Shown piece after piece: positions 8,579-17,299 of a stretch of 44,983 nt of DNA. The translations under genes and the position numbers were made by a program. Position 1 is the first letter of the stretch, and every line of letters begins with the position of its first letter. Origin of the DNA: Micavibrio sp. (lineage in GTDB: Bacteria > Pseudomonadota > Alphaproteobacteria > Micavibrionales > Micavibrionaceae); contig DUBU01000005.1 in assembly GCA_012960155.1 (NCBI GenBank), positions 1 through 44,983 on the forward strand. The letters run 5' to 3'. The notes beneath the pieces were generated by a model. The model was not told the origin of the DNA and did no database searches. It was given only the letters and a program-made list of their open reading frames with translations.

Positions 8579-9369
8579 TCCTTAACATTCACAGCAAACG
8601 GTACGAAGTGATCACGCCCGTTCATATAGAACTGTGCGTATAGCTTCATAAAACCTGCTTGCTCAGGGCGAATGTGAAACTCTAGATAAGGGCCGCCTCG
8701 ATCTTCGGCGCTTTCAGGCTCATCACCCATCGGATGTATGTGCGCGATGTTTTTATAATCATCATAGAAACCAACCATGTGGGCATAGGCACCCAGCACT
8801 GGCTCTAGCCCATAAAACAAACGACCGTTTTCAGAACGAACCGTCAGCTTGGCCATAGAGTTTTCGCCAGCCTGCAACGGCTTGTCGAACTCAATCTTGT
8901 ATGAATAACCGTGACCTTCCCATTCCGTCACTGTCGTTTTATTGATCTTTGCACCCTTACAGTCTTTGACGCCCGGAACATCCGCGGTCGCATATTGTTG
9001 GTCTTCACCAGTCGGCGTCACATCAACCCACACGCGATAACCACATTCTGTATTAGGCTTCATAATAAACAAGTAATCACCGTCATTTGCAGCCTCGGTC
9101 GGGTGCACATGATGATAGTCTTCCAAGGAAGGATCAGCGATTAACAAATGAACTGGCTTAGTATGCACAACATCCAGCTGGTCCAGCGTAATGGGCGCCC
9201 CAGTCTTTTTATTGGTCAATCTAAGCTGAACAGGAGAGCGACGCCCCATTTCCACAGGCTGTGTTTGAATCACTTCAGCGCTAATCGTATTGCTCTGCTG
9301 GGCGACCGCATCACTACCAAAGCTTGCAATTCCCGCCAAAACAAAACCCGTGAATAAAGCTAAACGCAT
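8575..9369 (-). CDS. Secreted two-domain protein with histidine motifs, possible metal binding
   Basis: 264 residues. The signal peptide is MRLALFTGFVLAGIASFG with cleavage near AVAQQ. Two similar beta-rich halves follow. The first holds KPVHLLIADPSLEDYHHVHP, the second AYAHMVGFYDDYKNIAHIHP, each followed by an F/Y-rich strand (YLFIMKP; YLEFHIRPEQAGFMKLYAQF). The repeated H...HxHP arrangement resembles Ig-like periplasmic domains of the YtkA/FixH type and suggests copper or other metal binding, but this is inference. AGAGGAAAG precedes the start. It is divergent from fadD across a 95-base region containing direct repeats. Confidence 0.8.
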   Translation of the reverse strand: MRLALFTGFVLAGIASFGSDAVAQQSNTISAEVIQTQPVEMGRRSPVQLRLTNKKTGAPITLDQLDVVHTKPVHLLIADPSLEDYHHVHPTEAANDGDYLFIMKPNTECGYRVWVDVTPTGEDQQYATADVPGVKDCKGAKINKTTVTEWEGHGYSYKIEFDKPLQAGENSMAKLTVRSENGRLFYGLEPVLGAYAHMVGFYDDYKNIAHIHPMGDEPESAEDRGGPYLEFHIRPEQAGFMKLYAQFYMNGRDHFVPFAVNVKD

Positions 9370-9380
9370 TAATCTTTCCT

Positions 9381-9446
9381 CTTATCATAATGACTTTACG
9401 CCTTATCATAACATTGCTATGAATATCGGAAACCATAAAATGATAA
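9381..9446. promoter_or_regulatory. Candidate operator: CTTATCATAA direct repeats
   Basis: CTTATCATAA occurs at 9381-9390 and 9402-9411, exactly 21 bases apart (two helical turns), and the inverted core ATGATAA is at 9440-9446. The repeats lie between the divergent secreted-protein gene and fadD and flank the fadD promoter. No regulator gene is adjacent. Confidence 0.35.
9414..9441 (+). promoter_or_regulatory. Promoter of the fadD operon
   Basis: TTGCTA (9414-9419), 16-base spacer, TAAAAT (9436-9441). The predicted start is near 9448, leaving a leader of about 17 bases with ACAGGATGG before the ATG at 9465. Confidence 0.4.
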
Positions 9447-9464
9447 TTATTTACAGGATGGGTT

Positions 9465-11360
9465 ATGACCGAACAGGTTAAGCGCGCTATTGCAACGGGA
9501 GAGACACTTAAGGATAAATACCCTGTCGGTGTTCAATGGGAACTCTCTAACATCAAAGCATTACAGCACAAAAACGTTGCTGACTTGCTGACAGAGGGAT
9601 TGCGCCGCAATCCATCAGGCACAGCCATATCTTTTATGGGTAACAAGATCAGCTATAGCGAACTGAACGATCTGGTCAATCAGGCCGCCAAAGGCTTGCA
9701 GGAAATGGGTGTGGAAAAAGGCACTAAAGTCGGTCTTCACATGCCTAACACGCCCTATTACCCGATCATGTTTATGGCCGCGCTACGGATAGGTGCCACC
9801 GTTGTCAACTTCAGCCCGCTTTACAATGAAGACGAACTCGCTGCCCAAATCAAAGACAGTGATACCGAAGTCATGGTAACGCTAAACCTGAACGACTTCA
9901 TTGATAAATCTGTAAGCCTTAAAAAACAGGGCGTTCTGAAGAGCATTGTGAAATGTGACTTACAGGACATGCTACCCTCCATTAAGAAAACAGCCTTCAA
10001 CCTTTTGAAATCATCTGAAGTTCGCGGCGATACTGAGCACAGCGTTAATTTCAATGACATCATCAAGAATGACGGCAATCTAGAAACAGCAAAGGTATCA
10101 CCTGACGATATCGCCGTTCTTCAATACACAAGTGGCTCAACAGGTGTGCCTAAAGGCGCGATGCTGACCCACTTCAACCTTGCTGCGAACACGACGCAGG
10201 TCTGCGGGTTCTTTGGTGAAAACAACATGAAGCCCCCGGGCGCAACCAATATCGGTTACGCCAGCGAAAAGATCTTGGCAACAATCCCGTATTTCCATGT
10301 CTACGGTATGATGACAGCCATGATTAACCCGCTACAAATGGGCAATGAAATCATCATCATCCCTAACCCGCGCGACATACCAGGCACTTTGGCAACGATC
10401 GACAAAGAAAAACCAAGCATTACGCCACTGGTCCCAACACTGATACGTGCTTTTGACGAACATCCGAAGAATGCTTGGCAGGCATTTAAAGCTGACAAGA
10501 AAAACGGGTTTCTGAAACGTGTTTTTAACGCCGTCACGAAATATCCCCTATTCCGTAGCTTTGACCTGACATCTATCAAAGGCGTCGTCTCAGGCGGCGC
10601 AGCATTACCGCCTGCAACTGCTGAATCTTTTGAAAAGATGGTCGGCACTAAGGGCGTTATCAAACAAGGTTATGGCCTGTCTGAAACATCACCTGTTGCC
10701 AGCAGTAATCCCGGCTACGGCAGAAATGATCCATCAACTGTGGGGTTACCTTACCCCGGCACAGAAATTAAAATTGCAGACCCGAACGATCCCGACAAAA
10801 TCATGGCGATTGGCGAAATGGGTGAAATCTGCATCAGAGGCCCTCAAGTGTTCAAAGGCTATTACAATAAGCCCAATGAAACCGCCGAGGTTCTGACCGA
10901 AGATGGCTGGTTCCGCACTGGCGATCTAGGCCATCTGGACGACGATATGTATCTGCACATCACAGATCGTAAAAAGCGCATGATCATCGTGAACGGTGAG
11001 AATGTCTTCCCGAATAAAATAGAGAGCAAAATATGCAAGCACCCTGCAATAGCAGAATGTGTTGTCATTGGATTGCCGGACAAAAGATCAGGAGAGGCTG
11101 CAAAAGTCTTTATTCGTTACAAAAACGATGCCCCACGACCATCCAAAGTTGAACTCCAACAATTCCTTCAAAAAGAACTGACCAAGGCAGAAATGCCTAA
11201 ATACCTAGTAGAAGTAGAAGTAGAAGCAGAAGTAGAAGAAGAATTCCCCAACAAAAACGGGAAAACTGACTGGAAGGCTTTACAAGACGCAGAACGCGCT
11301 AAATTATTAGATGAAGCCAAATCAACACAACCAGATACGCAGGAATTCAAGCCTGCATAA
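9465..11360 (+). CDS. fadD: Long-chain acyl-CoA synthetase (AMP-binding)
   Basis: Activates fatty acids to acyl-CoA using ATP, the first step of beta-oxidation. The 631 residues show the ATP/AMP loop YTSGSTGVPKGAMLTH (starting at residue 221), GYGLSETSPVAS, GWFRTGDLGHLDDD, ITDRKKRMIIVNGENVFP and the C-terminal catalytic lysine K600 in NKNGKTDW. Directly before this lysine lies an acidic tract (residues 582-593, six V-E/A-E/E-E pairs) encoded by a hexanucleotide repeat, unusual for the family. It is followed after 21 bases by thiolase and then by the two-domain dehydrogenase, so it heads a fad operon. Chain-length preference cannot be read from the sequence. Confidence 0.93.
   Translation: MTEQVKRAIATGETLKDKYPVGVQWELSNIKALQHKNVADLLTEGLRRNPSGTAISFMGNKISYSELNDLVNQAAKGLQEMGVEKGTKVGLHMPNTPYYPIMFMAALRIGATVVNFSPLYNEDELAAQIKDSDTEVMVTLNLNDFIDKSVSLKKQGVLKSIVKCDLQDMLPSIKKTAFNLLKSSEVRGDTEHSVNFNDIIKNDGNLETAKVSPDDIAVLQYTSGSTGVPKGAMLTHFNLAANTTQVCGFFGENNMKPPGATNIGYASEKILATIPYFHVYGMMTAMINPLQMGNEIIIIPNPRDIPGTLATIDKEKPSITPLVPTLIRAFDEHPKNAWQAFKADKKNGFLKRVFNAVTKYPLFRSFDLTSIKGVVSGGAALPPATAESFEKMVGTKGVIKQGYGLSETSPVASSNPGYGRNDPSTVGLPYPGTEIKIADPNDPDKIMAIGEMGEICIRGPQVFKGYYNKPNETAEVLTEDGWFRTGDLGHLDDDMYLHITDRKKRMIIVNGENVFPNKIESKICKHPAIAECVVIGLPDKRSGEAAKVFIRYKNDAPRPSKVELQQFLQKELTKAEMPKYLVEVEVEAEVEEEFPNKNGKTDWKALQDAERAKLLDEAKSTQPDTQEFKPA
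11208..11243 (+). repeat. Hexanucleotide repeat (GTAGAA)n inside fadD
   Basis: Six tandem 6-base units: GTAGAA three times, GCAGAA, GTAGAA, GAAGAA. The repeat is in frame and encodes alternating valine/alanine and glutamate. Slippage by whole units would lengthen or shorten the acidic tract without a frameshift. Confidence 0.9.
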
Positions 11361-11381
11361 CTATATCGAGGAGAACAGAAT

Positions 11382-12584
11382 ATGAGTGATAAAGATAAGA
11401 ACTACGCCGTGATCGTAGGCTACGCCCGCACGCCGTTTGCGAAGGCTGCTATTCCTGGCACAGGCAAAGCGCCCGGTCGCTTGGCTGATGTTGACCCTGT
11501 AGACTTGCAAGTGCCACTCATCAACAAGCTGTTAGAAGATACGGGTCTGGATCCGAACCATGTCACACAGGTTCTGACAGGCTGTGTCCACCAAGAAGAA
11601 AGCCAAGGTCTGAATATCGCGCGTCTGAACGTGCTGCACGAAGACTGCAAACTACCAAACACAGTCGGCGGCACGTCTATTGACCGTTTCTGCGCATCTT
11701 CACTAGAAGCCATCGCCATGGCAGATGCTTTCGTCGGTCGCAACCCTAACGAAGTTTACATCTGTACAGGCGTGCAGAGCATGAGCCGCATTCCGATGGG
11801 TGGCCTGAACCCGCATCTGAACAAGAAAGTTCATGACGGCAACCCAGCCGCATTCATGGACATGCCGTTTACTGCCGAAAACCTAGCTGAAATCTACAAA
11901 ATTCCTCGTAAAGATCAGGACGAATTTGCAATTCGCTCCCACGACCGTCACGCCGCAGCCGCAAAATCAGGCCGCTTCAAGGACGAGATCGTGCCGATCG
12001 CAGGCCTTGACCATGATGATGGCGTCCGCGAAGGCGGCACAGTCGAAGGTCTGGCAAAACTAAAACCTGTTGCCAAAGATGAATCCGAAGGTGGCACAGT
12101 AACCGCAGCGACAGCATCTCAAATCACAGATGGTGCCTCAGCCGTTATGGTGACATCCGAAGCCTTTGCTAAAGAAAACAACCTGCCTGTTATGGCGCGC
12201 ATTCTATCTGTCGGCCAAAGCGGCTGTGACCCGGAAATCATGGGCATCGGTCCTGTAGAAGCCTCCAAAAAGGCTTTGGAAAAAGCAGGCCTGACTATGG
12301 ATGACATTGATGTCATCGAGCTCAACGAAGCTTTTGCCGCACAATCCCTGTCAGTCATGGCAGAATGGAAAAAGCAAAACATGGCACCTGATATGGATAA
12401 GGTAAACGTCAATGGCGGCGCGATTGCTATGGGTCACCCACTCGGCGCAACAGGCGCTCGTCTGGTCGGCACGCTCGCACTTGAACTGCAAAAAGCCAAT
12501 AAGCGCTACGGCATGGCAACACTTTGTGTTGGCGGTGGTCAAGGCATGGCTATGATCATTGAAAACCCGAACTTCAAACCATAA
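11382..12584 (+). CDS. fadA: Acetyl-CoA acyltransferase (thiolase)
   Basis: Cleaves 3-ketoacyl-CoA to acetyl-CoA and a shortened acyl-CoA. The 400-residue length is normal for thiolases. The nucleophilic cysteine is C104 in IDRFCASSLEA; NEAFAAQ follows; H352 is in GGAIAMGHPLGATGAR and the second catalytic cysteine C382 is in LCVGGGQGMAM. GAGGAG lies 9 bases before the ATG. Gaps of 21 bases to fadD and 19 to the next gene mark one operon. It pairs naturally with the multifunctional protein downstream; a biosynthetic thiolase role is less likely given the context. Confidence 0.93.
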   Translation: MSDKDKNYAVIVGYARTPFAKAAIPGTGKAPGRLADVDPVDLQVPLINKLLEDTGLDPNHVTQVLTGCVHQEESQGLNIARLNVLHEDCKLPNTVGGTSIDRFCASSLEAIAMADAFVGRNPNEVYICTGVQSMSRIPMGGLNPHLNKKVHDGNPAAFMDMPFTAENLAEIYKIPRKDQDEFAIRSHDRHAAAAKSGRFKDEIVPIAGLDHDDGVREGGTVEGLAKLKPVAKDESEGGTVTAATASQITDGASAVMVTSEAFAKENNLPVMARILSVGQSGCDPEIMGIGPVEASKKALEKAGLTMDDIDVIELNEAFAAQSLSVMAEWKKQNMAPDMDKVNVNGGAIAMGHPLGATGARLVGTLALELQKANKRYGMATLCVGGGQGMAMIIENPNFKP

Positions 12585-12603
12585 TCGATAAAGGTGATAT
12601 CTC

Positions 12604-15447
12604 ATGAGTAAGAAAGAGATCAAAAAAGTCGCCGTTATCGGCGCTGGAACAATGGGTAGCGGTATCGCAGCCCAGCTTGCCAACGCAGGCATCGAAGTCG
12701 TCCTTCTTGATAAATTCGAAGGCAAAGCCCAAGAAGCGATCGACCGCATGGTCAAAGCCGTTCCGAACAGCGTTATGGAAGCAGGCAAAGACGTCTTCAA
12801 CGAACTTCTGATGACTAAAGAAAACGCTAAGTTTATCAAGCCGGGCACTACCGACGACAACCTTGATGAACTCGCGGATTGTGACTGGGTTATCGAGACA
12901 ATCCTCGCCCCTCACCCCATCCGTCAGCAACTGTATAAAGACATGGAAAAGATCGCGCCAAAAGACGTTATCTTCTCTTCCAACACGTCCACTATGCAGA
13001 TTGGCTACATGACAGATGGCCAGTCAGACCACTTCAAATCACGCTTCCTGAACACGCACTTCTTCAATCCTGTGCGCTGGATGCATTTGCTGGAAGTTAT
13101 CTCTGACGAGCATACAGACCCTGACGTATTAGAAACAATCATGGATTTCGGCAGCCGCGTATTGGGCAAAAAAGCCGTTCACTGTAAAGATGCGCGCGGC
13201 TTTATCGCCAACCGTATCGGCATGTATGCCATGGAACGCGCCAAAGTCGAAGCACTGGCGCAAGACATGAAGATCGAAGACGTTGATGCCATCATGGGCA
13301 AAGCCTTCGGCTTCCCGCCTCTTGGTCTGTTCAAACTGGCGGACGAAGTCGGCATTCCTGTGATTGAACACGTCCGTACAGACCTGCACGAAAACCTTCC
13401 TGAAACAGATGATTTCAGCCAGATTTTCACAGGTTACGACGAAATCAAGGATATGATGGATAAAGGCCTTTGGGGTAACCGTACGGAAATCTCGAAAACA
13501 GCTGACGGTGAACAAGTCCCTTGTCTCGGCGGTTACTACCGCAAGAAAACCGACGCTGAAGGTAACATTGTCAAAAACGAAAAAGGTAAGCCCGTTAAAG
13601 AAGCACGCGACCTGAAATCAGGCGAATATCGTGACTTCGAAGACAGCCCTTACTTCAAGTTCGAAAAAATCCTGAAAAAGGAATATGGCGGCTATCAGCA
13701 GTTCTTTGATAAAGGCGACACACCATCGAAATTTGCATGGCCTGTGATCCGCGATATCATGATCTATGTTCTGGATCACGCTGAAGAGCTCGGTTACGAC
13801 CTGCAAGACATCGATGATGCGATGCGCGCGGGCTTTAACTGGGAATTCGGCCCGTTCGAATTGCTGGATAAATTCGGTGTCGACTGGTTTACAGACAAAC
13901 TGCAAGCAGAAGGCAGCCGTATTCCTGAACTTCTGAAGACAGCAAACCGCCGTCCGTTCTATCGCAAAGGTGCGAACAGCATGGAAGTGATGAACTTCGA
14001 TGGTAACTACGCCCCGATTAAACGTGAAGATGGCGTTCTGAGCCTTGAGGATATCAAAGCCTCATCAGAACCGCTGGTCACACATAACTCGGCAAGCCTG
14101 TGGGATATCGGCGACGGTATTGTGGCGCTAGAATTCCACGCGACACAAAACGTGATCGACCCTTCAATGTTCTGGGTGATTAACGAGAGCATCAAGCTGG
14201 TTTCCGAAAACCCTGACAAATACAAAGGCATGGTCATTTACAATGATGCCAATGCCTTCTCGTTCGGGGCAAACCTGAAACTGGTTGAAGTCTTCATGGA
14301 TGCCAGCAACTTCCCGCTGGTTGGTTCTTATGTTGAGCAGAAGCTTCTGAAAACCGTTGAAGAGTTGGTGTTCCAGGGCCAGTCTGTCTACAACGCCTTA
14401 AAACAAGCCCCCTTCCCTGTCGTTGGCGCGCCGAAAGGTCAGCCAAAGAACATGGCATTGGGCGGCGGCTGTGAAGTCTTGATGCATTGTGATGCCATCC
14501 AAGCAGGTCCGGAGCAGGTTCTGATGCTTCCTGAAACAGGCCTAGGTCTTTTACCGGGCTGGGGCGGTACAACAAGATACCTGCAACGCGCCTTCGAAAG
14601 ACCAGGTCAAAAAGGCGGCCCAATGCCTGCTGTAATCGAAACAGCACTGGCACTGGCTATCCCGCCAAACTCTGCTGCAACCTGTTCACAAGATGCCCGT
14701 AAGAAGCTATGGCTTTCTAAAGATGACGGCATTTCGATGAACCAAGACCGTGTGCTAGCTGACGCAAAAACAAAAGCGCTGGAGATGTCAAAAACTTACG
14801 CGCCAAGCCCAATGCCGCAGTTCAACCTGCCGGGTATTTCTGGCAAAGGTGCCATCCGTATGGACATCGACAAGATGTACCAAAAAGGCGGCAACCCTGC
14901 CAAAGGTGGCCTGAACCATGTTGACGTGCGTGTTGCTGATGCTTTGGTTGACGTACTGACAGGCGGCGAAACCATTAAACGTGATGACGTTGACCTGCAT
15001 ATCGATGATCCTGCCGTAGCGGCCAAGCTTAAGCAGATCATGGATGAACGTGGTGAAGACGAAATCGGTGTACATCCGGGTCTGACATTAAACATCAGCC
15101 GTATGTTGCAATTAGAACGCGATCGCTTCCTTGATCGCTTCCGCGACAGAGCCACATGGAAACGTGTACGCCACACAATGGCAAAAGGAATGCCACTGCG
15201 TGAAGATCGTCTGGATCCTGCGCCATCACCAAACGACATTCGCAACAAGTGCAAGCATGAAGACTTGCCGCGTCGTCAGGTAACAGGCAAACCGCTGGAA
15301 GGCAAAGACCTACAGCGCCTGAAAGCCATGGCCGATATGACCCGTGAATTCTACAGACTAAACGGATCTAAAACGACGATACAGCAGCTGACAAACGCGC
15401 CGCGCACTCTGGCGGCAGCACGCAAAGTCTTTAAATTGCTGCCATAA
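12604..15447 (+). CDS. 3-hydroxyacyl-CoA dehydrogenase / enoyl-CoA hydratase fusion, dehydrogenase first
   Basis: Carries out hydration and NAD-dependent oxidation in beta-oxidation. The NAD-binding domain is at the N-terminus (VAVIGAGTMGSGIAAQLANA, residues 9-28); the dehydrogenase pair H152 and E164 lies in THFFNPVRWMHLLE with the usual 12-residue spacing, followed by ARGFIANRIG. After an extended middle part, a crotonase domain spans about residues 490-720, with E624 (GGGCE) and E644 (LPETGLGLLPGWGG), the 20-residue spacing of the two catalytic glutamates of crotonase. The domain order is opposite to E. coli FadB and like Bacillus FadN, but at 947 residues it is considerably longer than FadN. 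Last gene of the operon, followed by a strong terminator. Confidence 0.93.
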   Translation: MSKKEIKKVAVIGAGTMGSGIAAQLANAGIEVVLLDKFEGKAQEAIDRMVKAVPNSVMEAGKDVFNELLMTKENAKFIKPGTTDDNLDELADCDWVIETILAPHPIRQQLYKDMEKIAPKDVIFSSNTSTMQIGYMTDGQSDHFKSRFLNTHFFNPVRWMHLLEVISDEHTDPDVLETIMDFGSRVLGKKAVHCKDARGFIANRIGMYAMERAKVEALAQDMKIEDVDAIMGKAFGFPPLGLFKLADEVGIPVIEHVRTDLHENLPETDDFSQIFTGYDEIKDMMDKGLWGNRTEISKTADGEQVPCLGGYYRKKTDAEGNIVKNEKGKPVKEARDLKSGEYRDFEDSPYFKFEKILKKEYGGYQQFFDKGDTPSKFAWPVIRDIMIYVLDHAEELGYDLQDIDDAMRAGFNWEFGPFELLDKFGVDWFTDKLQAEGSRIPELLKTANRRPFYRKGANSMEVMNFDGNYAPIKREDGVLSLEDIKASSEPLVTHNSASLWDIGDGIVALEFHATQNVIDPSMFWVINESIKLVSENPDKYKGMVIYNDANAFSFGANLKLVEVFMDASNFPLVGSYVEQKLLKTVEELVFQGQSVYNALKQAPFPVVGAPKGQPKNMALGGGCEVLMHCDAIQAGPEQVLMLPETGLGLLPGWGGTTRYLQRAFERPGQKGGPMPAVIETALALAIPPNSAATCSQDARKKLWLSKDDGISMNQDRVLADAKTKALEMSKTYAPSPMPQFNLPGISGKGAIRMDIDKMYQKGGNPAKGGLNHVDVRVADALVDVLTGGETIKRDDVDLHIDDPAVAAKLKQIMDERGEDEIGVHPGLTLNISRMLQLERDRFLDRFRDRATWKRVRHTMAKGMPLREDRLDPAPSPNDIRNKCKHEDLPRRQVTGKPLEGKDLQRLKAMADMTREFYRLNGSKTTIQQLTNAPRTLAAARKVFKLLP

Positions 15448-15476
15448 GAAAGATATTGGATAACTTTAAGGTTTAA

Positions 15477-15501
15477 GGGGTGCTGCATTGCACCCCTTTT
15501 T
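15477..15501 (+). terminator. Rho-independent terminator of the fad operon
   Basis: GGGGTGC (15477-15483), loop TGCATT, GCACCCC (15490-15496), then five T. A perfect 7-bp GC-rich stem 30 bases after the fusion gene's stop codon. Confidence 0.9.
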
Positions 15502-15545
15502 CTTGCCTGCCATACTGCCCTATCACCGAACGAAACAGGATTTTC

Positions 15546-16088
15546 ATGAGAAGTCTCATATTTCTCGCCGCTATAGTGCTTTGCCTAACAGCCTGCTCCG
15601 CGAGCAAGGACAAACAACCACCTGTACTGCCATTACCAGAACAGCCTGCCTTTAACGACCCTGATAATATGCTGTTTATGGATGCCGTGGCAGAATTCAT
15701 TCAATCGCGCGAGGCTCCCGGCAATTCCCGTTACGAATTCACACGCCTTGACCTAAACCATGATGGGCGACGTGATGGCCTGATCTTGATGAAAAGCCCT
15801 CACAAATACTGGTGCGGCGCCAATGGCTGCGATATGTACATCTTTATGGCGGCCAACGACCACTTTGAACTAGTGTCAGAAATCGCTCCCGTTCGTGGTC
15901 CGATTATCATTAGCAATAAGAAAACAAATGGCTGGAACGACATTATCGTCCACGTTTCAGGCCGCAGCCACGGTGAGACAAAAGATGTTTCGCTGCAATT
16001 CACAGGCGCCACATATCCCGGACAGCCGGCCTTCCAGTCAGAAATACCGGGCGGCTACAAAGGCGGCGGTATAAAGATTTTCCCTTAA
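15546..16088 (+). CDS. Lipoprotein with DxNxDG calcium-like motif, 180 aa
   Basis: Begins MRSLIFLAAIVLCLTACSAS; the lipobox LTAC predicts lipidation at C17. The mature protein contains DLNHDGRRDGLIL, a pattern found in EF-hand-like and FG-GAP repeat calcium loops, then CGANGC and a beta-rich C-terminus with GGYKGGGIKIFP. I chose this ATG because CAGGA lies upstream and the signal peptide begins properly; the longer frame upstream would start inside the fad terminator. It is convergent with the TerB gene, 8 bases apart. The function is unknown; a surface or periplasmic sensor/adhesion role would be speculation. Confidence 0.8.
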   Translation: MRSLIFLAAIVLCLTACSASKDKQPPVLPLPEQPAFNDPDNMLFMDAVAEFIQSREAPGNSRYEFTRLDLNHDGRRDGLILMKSPHKYWCGANGCDMYIFMAANDHFELVSEIAPVRGPIIISNKKTNGWNDIIVHVSGRSHGETKDVSLQFTGATYPGQPAFQSEIPGGYKGGGIKIFP

Positions 16089-16096
16089 AACAGGGC

Positions 16097-17074
16097 TTAG
16101 CGGCGAATGCGACGCAAGACGCGTTTTAGAAACCCGCCATCATCTTCACTATTGAAAATTTCGGCATCAGCAGCCAGCGATCTGCGATCTTCATCCGCCA
16201 ACTCAAGCGCGTTATTACTAACCAAATGATCAAAATCGATCTCGGAGTGGTGAATTTGCTTTAAACGCACCATCATTTTCTGCTCTTGCTCATCAAAGTT
16301 GCCGTCACTCCAGCACATCAAACGGGCAAGATAGAAGAAACGGTTACGATCTTCCGCATTAGAAATAAGTTTGAACATCTCCGCTGTATTCTGCGGATAC
16401 TCCATATCATTTTCCAAACGCAGGCGCTGTGCCGCACTAAAATCTTCCTCGGCCAGTACCTTATACATGAAGGCCTGCTCTTCATTAGATATCTCATCAT
16501 CAGCATGCGCCAAGGCAAACACAGCACGCCACATATTAAACTGGCTATCCGTCACACCATGTTTCGGTAGCTTCGGATCATCAGACTTGGCAAATAGCTG
16601 CCCGATAATCGCGCCAATACCGACCTTTCTATCCGCGTCAGCCTTGAAGTATTCTTCATCAGCCATGCGCTGTAACCGTGCATTCTCTCGCGTTTGCTTC
16701 AATTCTCCTGTGATGGCGGTAAGATCCATACCTTCCATATGATCCTTGAACAGGCGATTCATAATTTTCTCTTCCTGCTGATCATAACTACCGTCTGACC
16801 AGACAATCGCACGCGCAAACTGAAAGAACATCGAACGATCTTCAATGTTACCAACATGGGAAAGCATCTCTCCCGGGTCACGTGGGTGAATGAGATCATC
16901 TTCGATCACAGCGCGCTGATGCACATCAAACGGTACAGCCGATAGATACTTATCGATAAAAGCCTCTTCCTTTTTATCAAGAACGCCGTCTGCATGCGCC
17001 ATCGCGAAAATCGCGCGCCACATATAAAAACGGCTTTCACTAACCTTTGTTTCTTGAGTCATGCCTATGCTCAT
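16097..17074 (-). CDS. Tandem TerB-like domain protein, 325 aa
   Basis: Two copies of a helical TerB-like (tellurite-resistance/DjlA N-terminal type) domain. The first covers about residues 13-125 with AIFAMAHADGVLDKKEEAF and FQFARAIVWSDGSYDQQEE; the second, about residues 180-285, has AVFALAHADDEISNEEQAF and YLARLMCWSDGNFDEQEQ. The acidic D-G-x-x-x-x-x-E loops may bind metal. The halves align throughout, indicating an internal duplication. No other ter genes are present, so classical tellurite resistance is not implied. Two start codons (residues 1 and 5) are equally possible. Cytoplasmic. Confidence 0.85.
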   Translation of the reverse strand: MSIGMTQETKVSESRFYMWRAIFAMAHADGVLDKKEEAFIDKYLSAVPFDVHQRAVIEDDLIHPRDPGEMLSHVGNIEDRSMFFQFARAIVWSDGSYDQQEEKIMNRLFKDHMEGMDLTAITGELKQTRENARLQRMADEEYFKADADRKVGIGAIIGQLFAKSDDPKLPKHGVTDSQFNMWRAVFALAHADDEISNEEQAFMYKVLAEEDFSAAQRLRLENDMEYPQNTAEMFKLISNAEDRNRFFYLARLMCWSDGNFDEQEQKMMVRLKQIHHSEIDFDHLVSNNALELADEDRRSLAADAEIFNSEDDGGFLKRVLRRIRR

Positions 17075-17231
17075 AATCCTGCTGCCTGTCTTATAAAGAT
17101 TTTGAAGAACTAATTGAGAAATAACCTGTTTTTCTATTTATACCGCTTTTACATTATCTGATCAAACGCATGAAGATTTGCTTAAGCCTTTCACTTTGTT
17201 TCTACAAAAATTGGAAATCACAATTATTTTT

Positions 17232-17246
17232 GTTCTTGTTTTGTTC
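17232..17246 (+). promoter_or_regulatory. LexA-type SOS box GTTC-N7-GTTC
   Basis: GTTC at 17232-17235, seven bases, GTTC at 17243-17246. This direct repeat is the LexA site known for alphaproteobacteria. It covers the -35 region of a promoter whose -10 box is TATACT at 17258-17263, 37 bases upstream of the polymerase start codon. Confidence 0.8.
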
Positions 17247-17263
17247 TAATTTTACGCTATACT
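17236..17263 (+). promoter_or_regulatory. Promoter of the Y-family polymerase gene
   Basis: TTGTTT (17236-17241), 16-base spacer, TATACT (17258-17263). Its -35 box lies within the LexA site, so LexA would block polymerase binding. The leader of about 30 bases holds AAAGGA before the ATG at 17300. Confidence 0.6.
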
Positions 17264-17299
17264 AAAACTATCACTACCTTCAAAGCAAAAGGACACACC

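Noticed and set aside
16083-16096. CCCT...AGGG inverted repeat between two convergent genes as a terminator
   Set aside because: Only a 4-bp stem with no T tract on either side.
16097-17074. Tellurite resistance operon
   Set aside because: Only a tandem TerB-like protein is present; no terC, terD, terE or terZ is nearby.
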